Positions 1 to 11,795 of a stretch of DNA of 64,000 nt are shown in pieces. The notes beneath the pieces were generated by a model, which was given only the letters and a program-made list of their open reading frames with translations, searched no databases and was not told the origin of the DNA. This DNA is from Helianthus annuus (taxonomy: Eukaryota; Streptophyta; Magnoliopsida; Asterales; Asteraceae): the NCBI RefSeq assembly GCF_002127325.2, contig NC_035443.2, positions 149,310,415-149,374,414 of the forward strand, written 5' to 3'. Position 1 is the first letter of the stretch, and each line of letters begins with the position of its first letter. Made by a program: the position numbers and the translations under genes.

Positions 1-2
1 TT

Positions 3-1880
3 GTGGTTTACTGCGACGCGTCTATTCATGGGCTCGGTTGCGTGTTAATGCAACGCGAGAAAGTTATTGCCTACGCCTCTCGACAACTCAAGACGCATGA
101 AAGGAACTACACTACGCATGACTTGGAACTAGAAGCAGTGGTTTTTGCTCTTAAGATATGGAGACATTACCTGTACGGTACCAGGTGCACCATTTACACC
201 GATCACAGGAGTCTCGAGCATATCTTTAGGCAAAAGGAATTGAACATGCGACAACGTCGATGGGTCGAACTCTTGAATGACTACGAATGCGCCATCAAAT
301 ACCATCCGGGCAAGGCCAATGTCGTGGCAGACGCCCTCAGCCGAAAGGACACTATACCAAAGCGCGTGCGAGCATTGCAACTTACCATCCAGTCTAACCT
401 CCCTACCCAGATCCGAAATGCTCAAGTTGAAGCATTGAAGCCGGAAAACATCAGGGCTGAATCTTTGCGAGGATCGAGACAGCGACTAGAACAGAAAGAG
501 GATGGCGCTTACTATGTAACAGGGCGCATTTGGGTCCCTCTCTATGGAGATTTACGTGAACTCGTGATGGACGAAGCCCACAAATCCCGCTACTCCGTAC
601 ATCCTGGTTCGGACAAGATGTACCACGACTTGAAGACTACATATTGGTGGCCTGGCATGAAGGCCCACATAGCAGCATACGTCAGCAAATGCTTGACTTG
701 CGCAAGAGTCAAGATAGAATACCAGAAGCCGGCAGGTCTACTCCAACAACCAGAAATCCCGAAATGGAAATGGGAGCAAATTTCCATGGATTTTGTTACA
801 GGGCTACCTAGGTCCCAACGCGGAAATGATACTATTTGGGTAATCGTAGATCGATTGACCAAGTCCGCGCACTTCCTGGCTATTAAGGAAACAGACAAGT
901 TTTCTACCTTGGCGGAAATTTACTTAAAGGAAGTAGTTTCGAGGCACGGAGTGCCAACCTCAATTATTTCCGACCGAGACGCTCGATTTACTTCAGAATT
1001 GTGGCAAGCTATGCACAAATCCTTTGGCTCACGTTTGGACATGAGCACTGCTTATCACCCGCAAACGGATGGACAGTCCGAACGTACCATCCAGACTCTA
1101 GAAGACATGCTTAGAGCGTGTGTGATCGATTTTGGCAAGAACTGGGAGAAGCATCTACCGTTAGTAGAGTTCTCATACAACAACAGCTACCACACTAGTA
1201 TTCAGGCAGCACCTTTTGAGGCATTGTACGGTCGTAAATGCCGGTCACCTCTCTGCTGGGCGGAAATCGGTGATAGTCAAATCACGGGCCCAGAGATGGT
1301 GGTAGATACAACGGAAAAGATTGCCCAGATCAGACAACGCATGGCGGCAGCTCGTGACCGTCAGAAGAGTTACGCTGATAAGCGTAGGAAACCATTGGAA
1401 TTCCAGGTCGGTGACCGGGTTCTACTTAAAGTCTCACCCTGGAAGGGTGTGGTTCGCTTTGGTAAACGGGGCAAGCTTAATCCGCGTTATATCGGACCAT
1501 TCGAAATTACCGAGAAGATTGGTAAGGTTGCTTATAGATTGAACCTGCCTGAAGAACTGAGTGCGGTACACAACGTTTTCCACGTATCTAACCTGAAGAA
1601 GTGTTTGTCGGATGAAACACTTGTGATTCCTTTTAAGGAATTGACTATTGACGAACAGCTACACTTTACTGAGGAACCGATTGAAATCACTGATCGAGAG
1701 ATCAAAATCCTCAAACGTAGCCAGATACCTCTTGTACGAGTCCGTTGGAACTCGCGACGCGGCCCAGAGTTTACCTGGGAGCGGGAAGACCAGATGAAGC
1801 ACAAGTATCCCCAGTTGTTCCCAAACGAAAACCCCAGCACTGAAACTACAGCCGAATTTCGGGACGAAATTCCAAACTAA
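3..1880 (+). CDS. Ty3-Gypsy chromovirus pol, C-terminal part (RNase H, integrase, chromodomain)
   Basis: This 625-residue open frame enters from beyond the left edge, so gag, protease and most of the reverse transcriptase are outside the window. It starts inside RNase H (VVYCDAS, later [11 protein letters not shown], ending near [10 protein letters not shown]). Next comes the HHCC zinc-binding region of integrase, with CLTCARVK near residue 230. The integrase core follows: MDFVTGLP holds the first Asp, SDRDARF the second, and the Glu lies in [14 protein letters not shown]. The tail has a GPY-type segment (YIGPFEI) and a chromodomain-like end ([15 protein letters not shown]). That domain order is typical of plant chromoviruses, whose integrase inserts cDNA and whose chromodomain biases targeting. 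No stop or frameshift interrupts the frame, so the copy looks fairly young. Only the product of the 5' part is unknown. Confidence 0.95.
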   Translation: MVYCDASIHGLGCVLMQREKVIAYASRQLKTHERNYTTHDLELEAVVFALKIWRHYLYGTRCTIYTDHRSLEHIFRQKELNMRQRRWVELLNDYECAIKYHPGKANVVADALSRKDTIPKRVRALQLTIQSNLPTQIRNAQVEALKPENIRAESLRGSRQRLEQKEDGAYYVTGRIWVPLYGDLRELVMDEAHKSRYSVHPGSDKMYHDLKTTYWWPGMKAHIAAYVSKCLTCARVKIEYQKPAGLLQQPEIPKWKWEQISMDFVTGLPRSQRGNDTIWVIVDRLTKSAHFLAIKETDKFSTLAEIYLKEVVSRHGVPTSIISDRDARFTSELWQAMHKSFGSRLDMSTAYHPQTDGQSERTIQTLEDMLRACVIDFGKNWEKHLPLVEFSYNNSYHTSIQAAPFEALYGRKCRSPLCWAEIGDSQITGPEMVVDTTEKIAQIRQRMAAARDRQKSYADKRRKPLEFQVGDRVLLKVSPWKGVVRFGKRGKLNPRYIGPFEITEKIGKVAYRLNLPEELSAVHNVFHVSNLKKCLSDETLVIPFKELTIDEQLHFTEEPIEITDREIKILKRSQIPLVRVRWNSRRGPEFTWEREDQMKHKYPQLFPNENPSTETTAEFRDEIPN

Positions 1881-1991
1881 CGGGGGGATGATGTGACACC
1901 CCGTTGAAACGTTCTCACTTACACTAGCTTGACAGTGACTGCCTTAACTTTCGGGACGAAAGTTCTTAGAACTTGGGGATAATGTGACACT
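1858..1991 (+). repeat. Duplicated polypurine tract / LTR-start junction of the Gypsy element
   Basis: The stretch from 1858 (TTTCGGGACGAAA, a purine run, then ATGTGACACC at 1891) recurs in diverged form from 1950 (TTTCGGGACGAAA, CTTGGGGATAATGTGACAC). A Gypsy element should have one PPT followed by one LTR start. Here the LTR may begin at 1892 (TGTGACACCCC) or at 1983 (TGTGACACTCT). The purine run at 1881-1889 is the better PPT. Confidence 0.6.
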
Positions 1992-2254
1992 CTAGGTTTT
2001 CCGAGCAAACACCTTGTAATTACATTTTTGCGTATATGTGTGTTATTAAATGGAAGTCGTGATTTCCTTGTGCTATGTGCCAATAATATATATATATATA
2101 TATATGCGTGTGTTATATTAGTGAGCCGAAACCACAACCAAACCCGAGACCCGACTCGAGACCACCTAGTCTCGAGTGAACAACAACCGTTAGGCCGGTT
2201 TGGGCCTTGTGACCGAGAAACCCAATCCGGAACCCCCCTAGCCCAACTCGGAAC

Positions 2255-2263
2255 ATTATATAA
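2255..2263 (+). promoter_or_regulatory. TATA box of the Gypsy LTR
   Basis: ATTATATAA lies in an otherwise GC-richer part of the LTR. A C/T-rich leader follows about 30 bases downstream (TCTCCTCTCACTAAACCC), the usual plant arrangement of TATA box and start site. This would drive the genomic RNA of the element. Confidence 0.55.
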
Positions 2264-3041
2264 CCCAACCCTCACACCCTTTTACCATTTTTTTTACCAT
2301 CATCTCCTCTCACTAAACCCTAAAACCCTAAGATCATCAACCTCCTCTCATCTCCTCTTCCTACTCGGAACCAACCGGAGACACCAAGACCCCCGGATCG
2401 AGCTCAAGATCACCACCCGAAAGTCGATTCATCGGATCTTCACACCCTTATATCTAACCGGTTAGTATACTATAGTTGTTTGCCTCAAAATGATGGTTCT
2501 TGATGCTTAAACTATTTTGAGTAGTTGGATGTTGGTTTATTTTGTTTGAAAGGTGATAGATTGTTATGATAAATCAAACAATGTGTTGTGTGAGCTAAAT
2601 GCATGACTTGAAATAACTAAATGATATAGATATAAGCTAGGGTGAATATTATGTGTTTTTATGTTCTTGTGTCATACATGCTAGAAATAGGATCAAGTAT
2701 GAAATCTAGTTGGGTAACTTGGCATGCTTCGAATGTTTCGGATGTGTGTAACATAGGGCTGCTAGAAATGCCGATATTATTGCAAATGAAAGGTGGAAAA
2801 TACTTGTTTTGGGTCGGTTAAAGGATAGTCTAGACATGATGAACATTTGGTGATTTTGATGAACAATTTGAATATGTTATGAACATGATGAATATTTGAA
2901 ATTCTGCTTGTTTGATCTGTTTTGGTGTAAATTCAGACAACAAAACATGTTAGTGGGAATAGTACACAAATTACATGAAAATGCAATACCATTGGATAGT
3001 ACACTGCACAGGTTCTAGAAGGATTCAGGTGCACGCAACGG

Positions 3042-3334
3042 CGGTTGCGAGTCGGAACCCTCGGTTGCGACTCGAAACCACATCAAGCTTTGTCGAGACC
3101 TCCCAGTTGCGAGTCGCAATCAACACGAGTCGAATCCGGTTGCGAGTCGTAACCACTGCTGCTAAGTCGGAACCGCTAGTTGCGAGTCGTAACCTCTGGT
3201 TGCGACTCGTAACCAAAACGTGATGGACCGAGACCTCGGTTGCGAGTCGTAACCTCTGGTTGCGACTCGTAACCAAAACGTGATGGACCGAGACCTCGGT
3301 TGCGAGTCGTAACCTCGGTTGCGAGTCGCAACCA
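3042..3334 (+). repeat. Array of near-palindromic GGTTGCGAGTCGTAACC units
   Basis: About ten copies of a 17-base near-palindrome (GGTTGCGAGTCGTAACC and its variant GGTTGCGACTCGTAACC) lie in the LTR downstream of the TATA box. A 60-base unit at 3181-3240 is repeated exactly at 3241-3300, and each copy carries two of the palindromes. The array is GC-rich and full of CG dinucleotides, unlike its surroundings. Confidence 0.85.
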
Positions 3335-4477
3335 CCCTTGTCTCGACTGGGCTACTTTGTTGTTTTTGGGCTTTGACTGTTGGGCTTTCTGTTGACTGGA
3401 CTGCATGTTTGTTACTGCTGATTATATGTTTAGGGCTGACCCAATAACCCAACTGTTTGTGTATTCGCATGTTATACGTGTTTGCTATATGTATTGCCAT
3501 ACGTGTTCGCTATGTGTTTACTTGTACCCGACTTGACCCATACTTGGTAACCATGCTAGGACGTGGTGACCAACATACTTGACCGGGTAACATATCTACC
3601 GAGCAACCCAAGGTGAGTTCACAACTTAAAAGCATGCGTCCCGGTGGTTTGGGACACGAGACTAAAACAACCCTATCCCCTTGTAAAGGGGATACCATTT
3701 ACAATCCTTCCCTAGTTACTGGGAACAAACTTATTTTACCTTCCCTTGTATTGGGAAACCTTTTAGTTAATTACTGTTTATACGGAATGCAACCAAACGA
3801 CACTAAACGCAACTCTATCACTCAAGTCCCTACTACATAATACCGATTAGTCGCCGGAGCCAGGCGAACGGGTTATTAGTTGATAGCGCTATTTAGGTTT
3901 TACCAACTTCACACCGTGCCATGGTATGGGATCGGTCGTGAACTAATGTACTCAGGCATCCGTCAATGATGATAGAACATTGACATCGGGGCATCCTACG
4001 GAAACGCAAACGGTTACCTAGTGTTCGGTATTGGAAAAACAGTTTAGTCGCTAACCTTTGGGGTAGCTCCCCATGGCATGTATAAACGGATAAATTAACT
4101 GGTGAAACAAGTTTTTGGTAATTAAAACTGGACAACTAGTGAACTCACTCAGCATTATTGTTGACCCCTTACTGTATGCTTTGCAGGTAACCAGTGACTG
4201 TGGAGCTGCTGCTTGGGAATGAGTAGTGTTCGTCAAAAACCCGTGTGTTGGGTTTTATTTATCTCGAACCATGAACTGTCTTTTAAAACTATTTGGTTTA
4301 TGCTTCCGCTGTTTTATTTAAACTTACTATCAAACTTAAGCTAAGATGTTGCTAAACTATTCAAGATAACATTTTACTTTACTATTAACCAACGCTTAGT
4401 ATAATTGGTGGCTGGATCCTGGTCAGTCACGCCCTCAAAGCGGGTGTTATCCGCAGGTGGATTTTGGGGGTGTGACA

Positions 4478-4835
4478 TATGAAATGCTACCCATCAACTT
4501 AATCAGTCTAATGAATCCCTTGCCCACAAATTTCATACTCAACTTAATCACTAGAACACGCTCACGTTATATCATCGTACTAAAGACTTTCATTCTAAAT
4601 CGGAAATCAAACCAACCTTTCTTACATGGCTATAAGATCTTGTACATATTATAAAATCGTTTTACTAAAACTCTTTTCAAAATCAATAAATCATTTTGCT
4701 AAAACACTTTCGACGATCACTAAGTTCATTATGCTAAATTTCTTTTTAGGATCAACGTTTTCACGAGAACCTCCAAATTTCAAATTTCTTATTTTAATGC
4801 AAAATCCTTTAAAATGATGCAAACGTACTATTTTC

Positions 4836-4867
<32 letters not shown>

Positions 4868-6555
4868 TCCTACACCGCTCAATACGTCATCCAATTTCAA
4901 AACACGTGGGCAAGAAAACTTCATAGGAACCGACAATCTTCAACTTACGTAAATTCTTTTAAAACGAGAGTAGCATCTCCGTTCTTTTACAAGGTACACC
5001 TTGCATAACCAATAGGTACTTTATATTCCTTTTACATTTACAAACTAAATTCTACATTCCAAATCAAACTCAAATCTATTTTGATTCGATAAACTCAACG
5101 TTTTGCTCAAACAACTATACATGCATATCATCATACATGTTTTAGTCACTATCTCACGTCAATTTAACTTATATCGTTCATTTTTACATACTCAAACTTT
5201 TTGATCGTTTTATTTGCTTAAATTCGTTATGTTTCAATTAATACTATATACGCAATCATTATTATTCATACTTATACTCATACTTGTATTCATACTTATA
5301 CTTACACTTATACTCACACGCATACTTATATTCACACTCGTATTCATGCTCATACTTATACTCATATTCATACATTCGTACCTATACGTGAGCATGGCTC
5401 GAGGGACACGCTCACGTTGGTCTCATACTTAATTAAACATAAACATGCTTATATACTACATTCTTATATGCACATATTCTTATTTTCAAATTTATGTATA
5501 CCCTAATTCAAACACAGTACAAGCTATGAGGATCGTGTGACGATCAATATAATCGCGGGTGCACACGGGATTATAGTGATAGGCGCATGAGAATCATGGA
5601 GTGTACTACTGTGTATGGTAGGACACGGAACGTAACATGACACCAAACATCGAAACGGACCTAACATGGTTAAAGCATGGTGGATACGCCGCTGGTACTT
5701 CCTATATATAAGTGTTTTCACCATGTTACCAAACTTTCATAAAACGTGCCATGAGAGATTCGATGTTTTGCAGACCTATTTAGACCCGATACAAACTTTA
5801 ACAGCTCACAAACGCATTGTTAAACGCGCGATATCCGATTATCCATGACGAGACCTCATTCTTAACGTATCACCTTTGTTTATCCAACACACATAACATC
5901 CCTATCCTTGCATTCCTTTACTAGATCAATCATTCACTCTCGTACCTCCGTTATTCCCAGTTATTCTTGTCTTTTATACAAACCTCATTTACAATCAATC
6001 GGTTTAAACGTTCGAATCCTAAAATACATTCTTACTTTTAAAACTATTTTCCATCCTTTATTTATGCGCAAACATACTTAGTTGTCTATTACCTCCAAAA
6101 CCATTTTTAAAATGCCTAACTTGTTTCTCATCAGTAAACGGTGTTCTACAAACTTGTGATTTAATGTTACCCTTAAAGCCAATGAAAATTTTCTTACAAC
6201 TTACAGTGCGGCCACACTTCTCATCAAAATACATACCGTTTCATACGAAAGTTTTCCTTCTTAGGTATCATATTTTAAAATACCTCTTCATTGAATTATT
6301 CAAACTTGTTTAAACTCGCTCGTCTATACACACACATGCACGTTTTACTTATGTTCAATGCCTCAAATCATTTTTTTAGTCAAACAGACTCTTTTTACAA
6401 ACCTATCTTTTCGTTCCTCAAAATTTTATACTTTTCAACACGTCTCAAACTTCCAAGTCTCGATTTTAGACAATCATTCCTTTAACCAAAATACCTTTTT
6501 ACAAGTTTTAATCTTGAATAAATTTCGGAACGAAATTTTCTAAAGGAGGGGAGAC
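4478..6555 (+). mobile_element. 3' non-coding tail of a second Gypsy element, ending in its polypurine tract
   Basis: This AT- and C/T-rich stretch has no credible gene. It ends with ATTTCGGAACGAAATTTTCT at about 6521-6540 followed by AAAGGAGGGGAGAC, the same kind of tail and purine tract seen at 1858-1891. I therefore read it as the 3' internal end of another Gypsy element whose LTR starts at 6556. It holds an A-run at 4836-4863 and a degenerate hexanucleotide array (ACTTAT/ACTCAT units) at about 5255-5380. Confidence 0.5.
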
Positions 6556-9424
6556 TGTAACGCCTCGCTTTTTCATAATTTTCCTAAATTAGAAAGCTCG
6601 TCTTATATATCTATTTTTGGAAACCTTGCTTCTCTTATAATCGTATTTCGTTTATAACCATTGTAAATCTGAGACTTCGACCGTAATAAAATTGGTCTTT
6701 TGTGTGAAATATTCATTGTTCATACATGTTTATACATTGATACGTGCACTTGTATGTACATGATTCGTAATCCTCTCAAACGTACTTCTTAAACGTTCAA
6801 ACAAAACATTTGGTTATTCGATTTCAGGGCTTAACTCTAAGTTTTATACTTATTTGATACTTAATGATATGCTTTACAATACATCACATACGTTTTTTAC
6901 AACACAAGAGAACCATGTTTACATAATAGAGAACACTTGATTTCATGTTCTTTTTGGCATAGTAATATGTCAATTACACCTTTAATTATCATATAACACC
7001 TTGGGTTATAACAAATTCCTTATATAAAAAAAGATTTAAACAATTCAAACAGTTTCGTTCGAAAATGTTGATGCATGTTAGTTGTTGTTTTCTAATAATA
7101 AATTTCCACCTAACCATATGAAGTTGCACTTATTCAAATATGTTAATTTATGTTCTAGTTAATTAATATAATGTAACTATAGAATCCATTTTGTCAAAAA
7201 ATAAAAGGAACATAAACAACCCCTTCCGGCCACAACTACATGTATGCATTTAGTTGTTTTGTTGTTAATTATAACTACTTATGACATCATGCAACTACCT
7301 TGTGTAGTGTTTTGTTTTTAATGTAACAAATATCAACCTTTATTAAATATCAAACACAAAAAAAGGGGAAAGTTAGTGGCTGAATAACAGCCCTTACGGC
7401 CACAACATAGATGAACATTTAATTGTTTTTTTTTTTTTGAAGGCTTAAACCACTTAACCTCCTAATACTACTTTTAATTAAATAGGTAGCCATAAGATTA
7501 ATTAATAACATAACTTTACCTAATCCTTGTTGCCACAAAACAAAAAAAAGGAAGTGAATGGCTATTAATCAGCCTTGCGATCGGACAGCCATGTTTGGCA
7601 GATTTATTGCTTTTTTTATTATTTAAACAACCAACTACTTATAATTAAAGGCAACCAACTTAACCCTAAATCATTCTCTATAAATACCAACTTATGTCCA
7701 GCCCCTTTACCACTTTTACAACCCTCAAACACTCTCAAAAACCTCTCTAAACTCAGCTGAGTTTTCAACAACACATCAGAAAGTTCCAGCCATAAAAAGT
7801 GAGTTTTAACTCACTTCTACTTCAATTTTCTTCTTGTTTCTTTATTCTTAACACTTGGATAACCTCTAGGAAGGTTTTCACAATTTTGCTTGGGCAAACT
7901 AAGGTGAAACCTCACCATTTTTTAGGTCCAAAGAGCACTTTAAATTCTGCCCATTTTTATCTTTTTAAATCTTCATGATTTGATATAAAACTTGATGGAA
8001 TCTTGTTCCCACCAAGCTCACAACTTAGTCTATGGTAGTGGGTTTGAGTTTAGGGGATTTCCATCAAAGTTTTGGTCTCAAATACCCATTTAATTTTAGT
8101 ATAAACTTGATAATCAAATGATGAAAACAAGCACAAGTCATCATCTTCTATATGATGAAATTGTGACTTGTGAAGTGTGAACAAATGGAGGCTTTGGCCT
8201 TCCAAACTAAGTTCTACTCCTTCATTTGAACACTTTTATGACTTGATTAGATTAGATTTACTTTATCGTTATTCATGACCCTCCCACCATCTTCAAGATG
8301 GTGTATGTAGTGGTGAATCTTATAATGAGGTTTTCTAACCTCCATACTTGATTGGACATAGTCTAGGATATATTATTACCTTATGAATACACCTATTATT
8401 ACATAGAAACATGGCTGAGTTTGTGGTGTTAATCAAGCTATGATTAATCACCATAAACCTAAGCTAACATATCGAAGATTCTAGAGTACTTGTTATGATT
8501 CCAATGGGCAAATTAGGACCCTTGAAACCACTTGATATGGTGTCATAAATAAACTCTTAGAACTTAGATATTATTTTCATACATACATACTTTGTGTTTT
8601 TTTTATATTTTGAATTCCGACTCTAATCATACCTTGAACTCCAACCCGGATACCTTCAACCTCCTAAACTCATTCCCTCGACAACAATTGGATAATCGGA
8701 AGAAGTATCAATTTTGTGAGTATACATGAACCCCTTTTTCATTTACCACTTTTGGTGTGTAACATGTTATCTATTAAGTTACACTTAAACTTTATTCATA
8801 ATGCACAAACATTCCTTATACATGCATGCATACTTGATTACTTGATACTTTAAACTTGGGGTTATACTTCTTGTGTTAGGCTCATCATTAACTTCGTACG
8901 AGCCTATCCTTGACATATATAGCGCTATAGGATTAACGCACCACCTGTAAACTTTGGGTTATGTTAAGAGCTTATTGCGTTTCATCATTGGTTTGATTAG
9001 TTAAACACATGCCGATTTTATTGTTTATCTTGTTTCAGTAGCTTGTCATGTGGAATTGTTTAAAACTTATCTTTTTATGCTATGTATGAAAACCTGTATA
9101 CTCGCCAATACATATGTGTATTGAGCTATACTTTTTAACATGTTACAGGTTGATGATGACGATGCTATGAAACTGAAGTAGTGATGATGCCTATATACAC
9201 ATTTAGACGTTTTAGGTTTAAATACGTTGTATAACTTTCGTACTTGTTTGTTGTATTGTTTTCTTGTATCGAACACGTTGTATTTCAAGTTCCCTGTATT
9301 GTAACATTTTGTTATGAATGAAATCAATTTATTATTAATTCTACTGTCACAATTAGCGTTATGTGTGATGAGCAACCTATCTTCGCCTTACTCCGATGTT
9401 TCCGACATCGGTTGGGGTGTGATA
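6556..9424 (+). mobile_element. LTR of the second Gypsy element
   Basis: It starts TGTAACGCCTCGC directly after a purine tract and ends GGTTGGGGTGTGATA, probably a decayed TGTGACA. A TATA-like CTATAAATACC lies at 7678-7688. The 3' end carries a small palindrome around 9393 (CCGATGTTTCCGACATCGG). No coding potential was seen across its 2.9 kb. The boundaries are motif-based because the partner LTR is not in the window. Confidence 0.6.
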
Positions 9425-9427
9425 GAT

Positions 9428-9440
9428 TAGTATCAGACCC
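9428..9440 (+). other. Decayed primer binding site
   Basis: TTAGTATCAGACC resembles TTGGTATCAGAGC, the plant initiator tRNA-Met primer site. It sits 3 bases after the LTR end, where a PBS belongs. Two mismatches suggest an old copy. Confidence 0.5.
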
Positions 9441-9574
9441 ATAACTATAGGGAATTAGGAAAATTGCTATGCTTTTGACCTAGTCATAGTTAAGTACCAA
9501 ATTCGACCATACTTGATTCATATGCTAATTTCTTGAAACGTCTCTTGTGTTAATTAAAACATGCGATTGCAGCA

Positions 9575-9579
9575 ATTGT
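9575..9579 (+). repeat. Target site duplication, left copy (ATTGT)
   Basis: ATTGT directly precedes the TG of the Copia 5' LTR. The same five bases follow the CA of the 3' LTR at 16236-16240. A perfect 5-bp duplication is what a Copia integrase leaves. Confidence 0.9.
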
Positions 9580-10023
9580 TGTTAGAAATAACCCGTTGAT
9601 GTGGCCTTACGGATCATTTTGTAACATTACCAATATGACATAACTAATCCCTGACAATTACTTGATGGTAGTAATTGTAATTATTGATTAGTTTAAGGGG
9701 CAATTATGATTTCCCTTTTGGTACCTTTAATAGAGAATGTAAAGAGTTTTCATAACCTACCATCACTTATGATCATTATATATTGATCATTGGTATTTGA
9801 TAAAAAGGTATGAAAAACTCCTTAAGAACACCAACACTAAAATTCTCTCTAAGGTGATCCATCAACCCAAGGTACCATAACGGGAATCATGGCCTTATCT
9901 TCGTCTTCAAAGATGACCACTCCCACAAGTAAGTGTCTCTAACTTGGTATCTATATTTACGTTATGATTGAATAAACATGATTAGGTTCTATTTTTGACC
10001 CATGTTTATAGATATAATCAACA
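9580..10023 (+). repeat. Copia 5' LTR
   Basis: TG...CA ends, 444 bp, with a TATATATT motif around 9778. Near the 3' part there is an ATG (9889) opening an 18-codon frame that overlaps a GTAAGT splice-donor motif at 9929. It matches the 3' LTR at all but one position by eye. Confidence 0.93.
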
Positions 10024-10025
10024 TG

Positions 10026-10037
10026 TGGTATCAGAGC
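10026..10037 (+). other. Primer binding site for initiator tRNA-Met
   Basis: TGGTATCAGAGC lies two bases after the 5' LTR. It is a perfect match to the usual plant Copia/Gypsy primer site and defines the element's orientation. Confidence 0.92.
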
Positions 10038-11312
10038 AATGTTGATTATATCAAAATTCAATCACATGAATCGATGTATTCCTTTGAGTTCGATCAATCT
10101 GTTTGATGGATATTTTATATAAAATTAATTTGTTTTCTTTGTTTTAATATTTTATATCAGAATGAGATAAAGCAAATCAATTTTATACAAACTAAATTCT
10201 GATTAATTGTTTTAGATTATTTTGGTTATTCATAATTCATAATCAAGATTGTAAAGTTGAACTAACGTTTCATCAGTATCAATATGTCATTTAATATTAG
10301 TCAAATATTCAAAAGGCTTTTCATTCTTTGAAAATATTAAAATACCATCGAACAGTTTATTGGATTATGGAATTTAATTAATTCTTTTTGACATTAATTT
10401 GATATCTATTAGAGAAAGGAATTTGTTTCCTATTGTATTATGTTTAAAGAGGTGGATAATTGATTGCCACATCTTTTGGGTTTTACAATACTCTATTGCA
10501 ATTCTTTATTCAATATGATTAATTAGTGAATTAATGGTATATTAATTTTATATTAATGGTATATTAATTATTGCAATTCTTTATTCAATGTGATTAATTA
10601 GTGATTAATGGTATATTAATTTTATATCAATGGTATATTAATTTTTAACTTTACGTAAACTTCCATGCCAACAAGAATCCATCAATTGGATTATTTCTTT
10701 GATTGGATTTAGTTTTGCAAAAAAAAAAGGATTTAATCAATTGAGATATTTTATTTTGCAATCGATTTAATTTTTTTGCATATCGTTTATATGACAATCG
10801 GTTTTCATGAATATTAAAAAGGCATAATTTGCAAATCACTAAATTAGCATTATTTTTTATAAATATATTGATGATCGATTAAATCAATTTATTCTAAATG
10901 TTGGTGACTTATTTCAATCACACACCAACAAACCTATTAATGGTGATTTAATTTGGTATAGATGAAAAGTATTGAAATCGGCTAATTAGTTAATTATTTT
11001 AGCAAAATTATCTTGCAAATTATGAAATCGTTTTGCAAAGATGTCAAAATCGGTTTGCAAGCCTTATTTATTTATTTACTTATTTTTGCTCTAATATGGG
11101 ACAAACTTGTGAATGGTCCAACTTAAGTATGCAAGTTAAATGGCAAACTTCAATGATCGATGATTGAACCAACGGGATATCATTTGATTAAACATTGGAG
11201 CTTTAGTTATGCCATCTTATGTAATTATCTGTATTAGCATAATTTACATAAATATTTCATTTCTGGCCCAAAGGTGTTATGTTATATTTATGTGTTTTAC
11301 CTTATTGTGTAT

Positions 11313-11795
11313 GTATGTTCATCATGATACATGAATTTTGGTCAAAGTCAAAGCGAAGCCAAAGTTCATGTAGAACATTGAGACAGTCTATATTTATGTG
11401 TGTTCATAATATATGAATTTTGGTCAAAGCCAAAGCGAAGCCAGAGTTCATGTAGAACACTAAAGACTCTATTATTTTATATCGTTCATTATGCGTGAAT
11501 TTTGGTCAAAGCCAAAGCGAAGCCAAAATTCAGGCAGAACATTAAGTTGGTTTTATTTATTTATGTTCATAATACATGAAATTTGGTCAAAGCCAAAGCG
11601 AAGCCAAAGTTCATGTAGAACAATAAGTCAATCTATTATGTATGTTCATAATGCATAAATTTTGGTCAAAGCCAAAGCGAAGCCAAATTTATTTAGAACA
11701 TCAAGACAATCTGTTATTTATGTACGTTCATAATGTCTGAATTTTGGTCAAAGCCAAAGCGAAGCCAAAATTCAGGTAGAACCTTATATTAGTCT
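11313..11795 (+). repeat. Six tandem ~80-bp units, each with a hairpin
   Basis: Six units begin at about 11331, 11413, 11495, 11577, 11655 and 11737. Each holds GGTCAAAGCCAAAGCGAAGCC between inverted arms such as TGAATTTTGG and CCAAAATTCA, followed by GTAGAACAT. The arms pair within a unit, so the transcript could form a row of hairpins. Spacers between units vary, while the stem-loop cores are the best conserved part. Confidence 0.9.

Larger units (their letters stand above)
1892..4477 (+). mobile_element. 3' LTR of the chromovirus
   Basis: This non-coding block of about 2.5 kb follows the pol stop codon and the polypurine tract. It starts with TG (at 1892, or at 1983, see the duplicated junction) and ends with GGGGGTGTGACA at 4477, so it has TG...CA ends. 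It contains a TATA motif, a pyrimidine-rich leader, a short TA repeat near 2086-2105 and an internal repeat array at 3042-3334. Long LTRs are common in Tekay-type chromoviruses. The matching 5' LTR is outside the window, so the 3' end is set by motif only. Confidence 0.75.

Noticed and set aside
129..425. Minus-strand open frames opposite the Gypsy pol
   Set aside because: They mirror the real plus-strand frame and show no recognisable motif.
2028..2465. 145-codon plus-strand frame in the Gypsy LTR
   Set aside because: It crosses the TATA box and a TA repeat; low-complexity translation with no domain.
3025..3500. Overlapping frames rich in SRN/RLR repeats
   Set aside because: Products of the tandem palindrome array, open in several frames because the unit length is a multiple of three.
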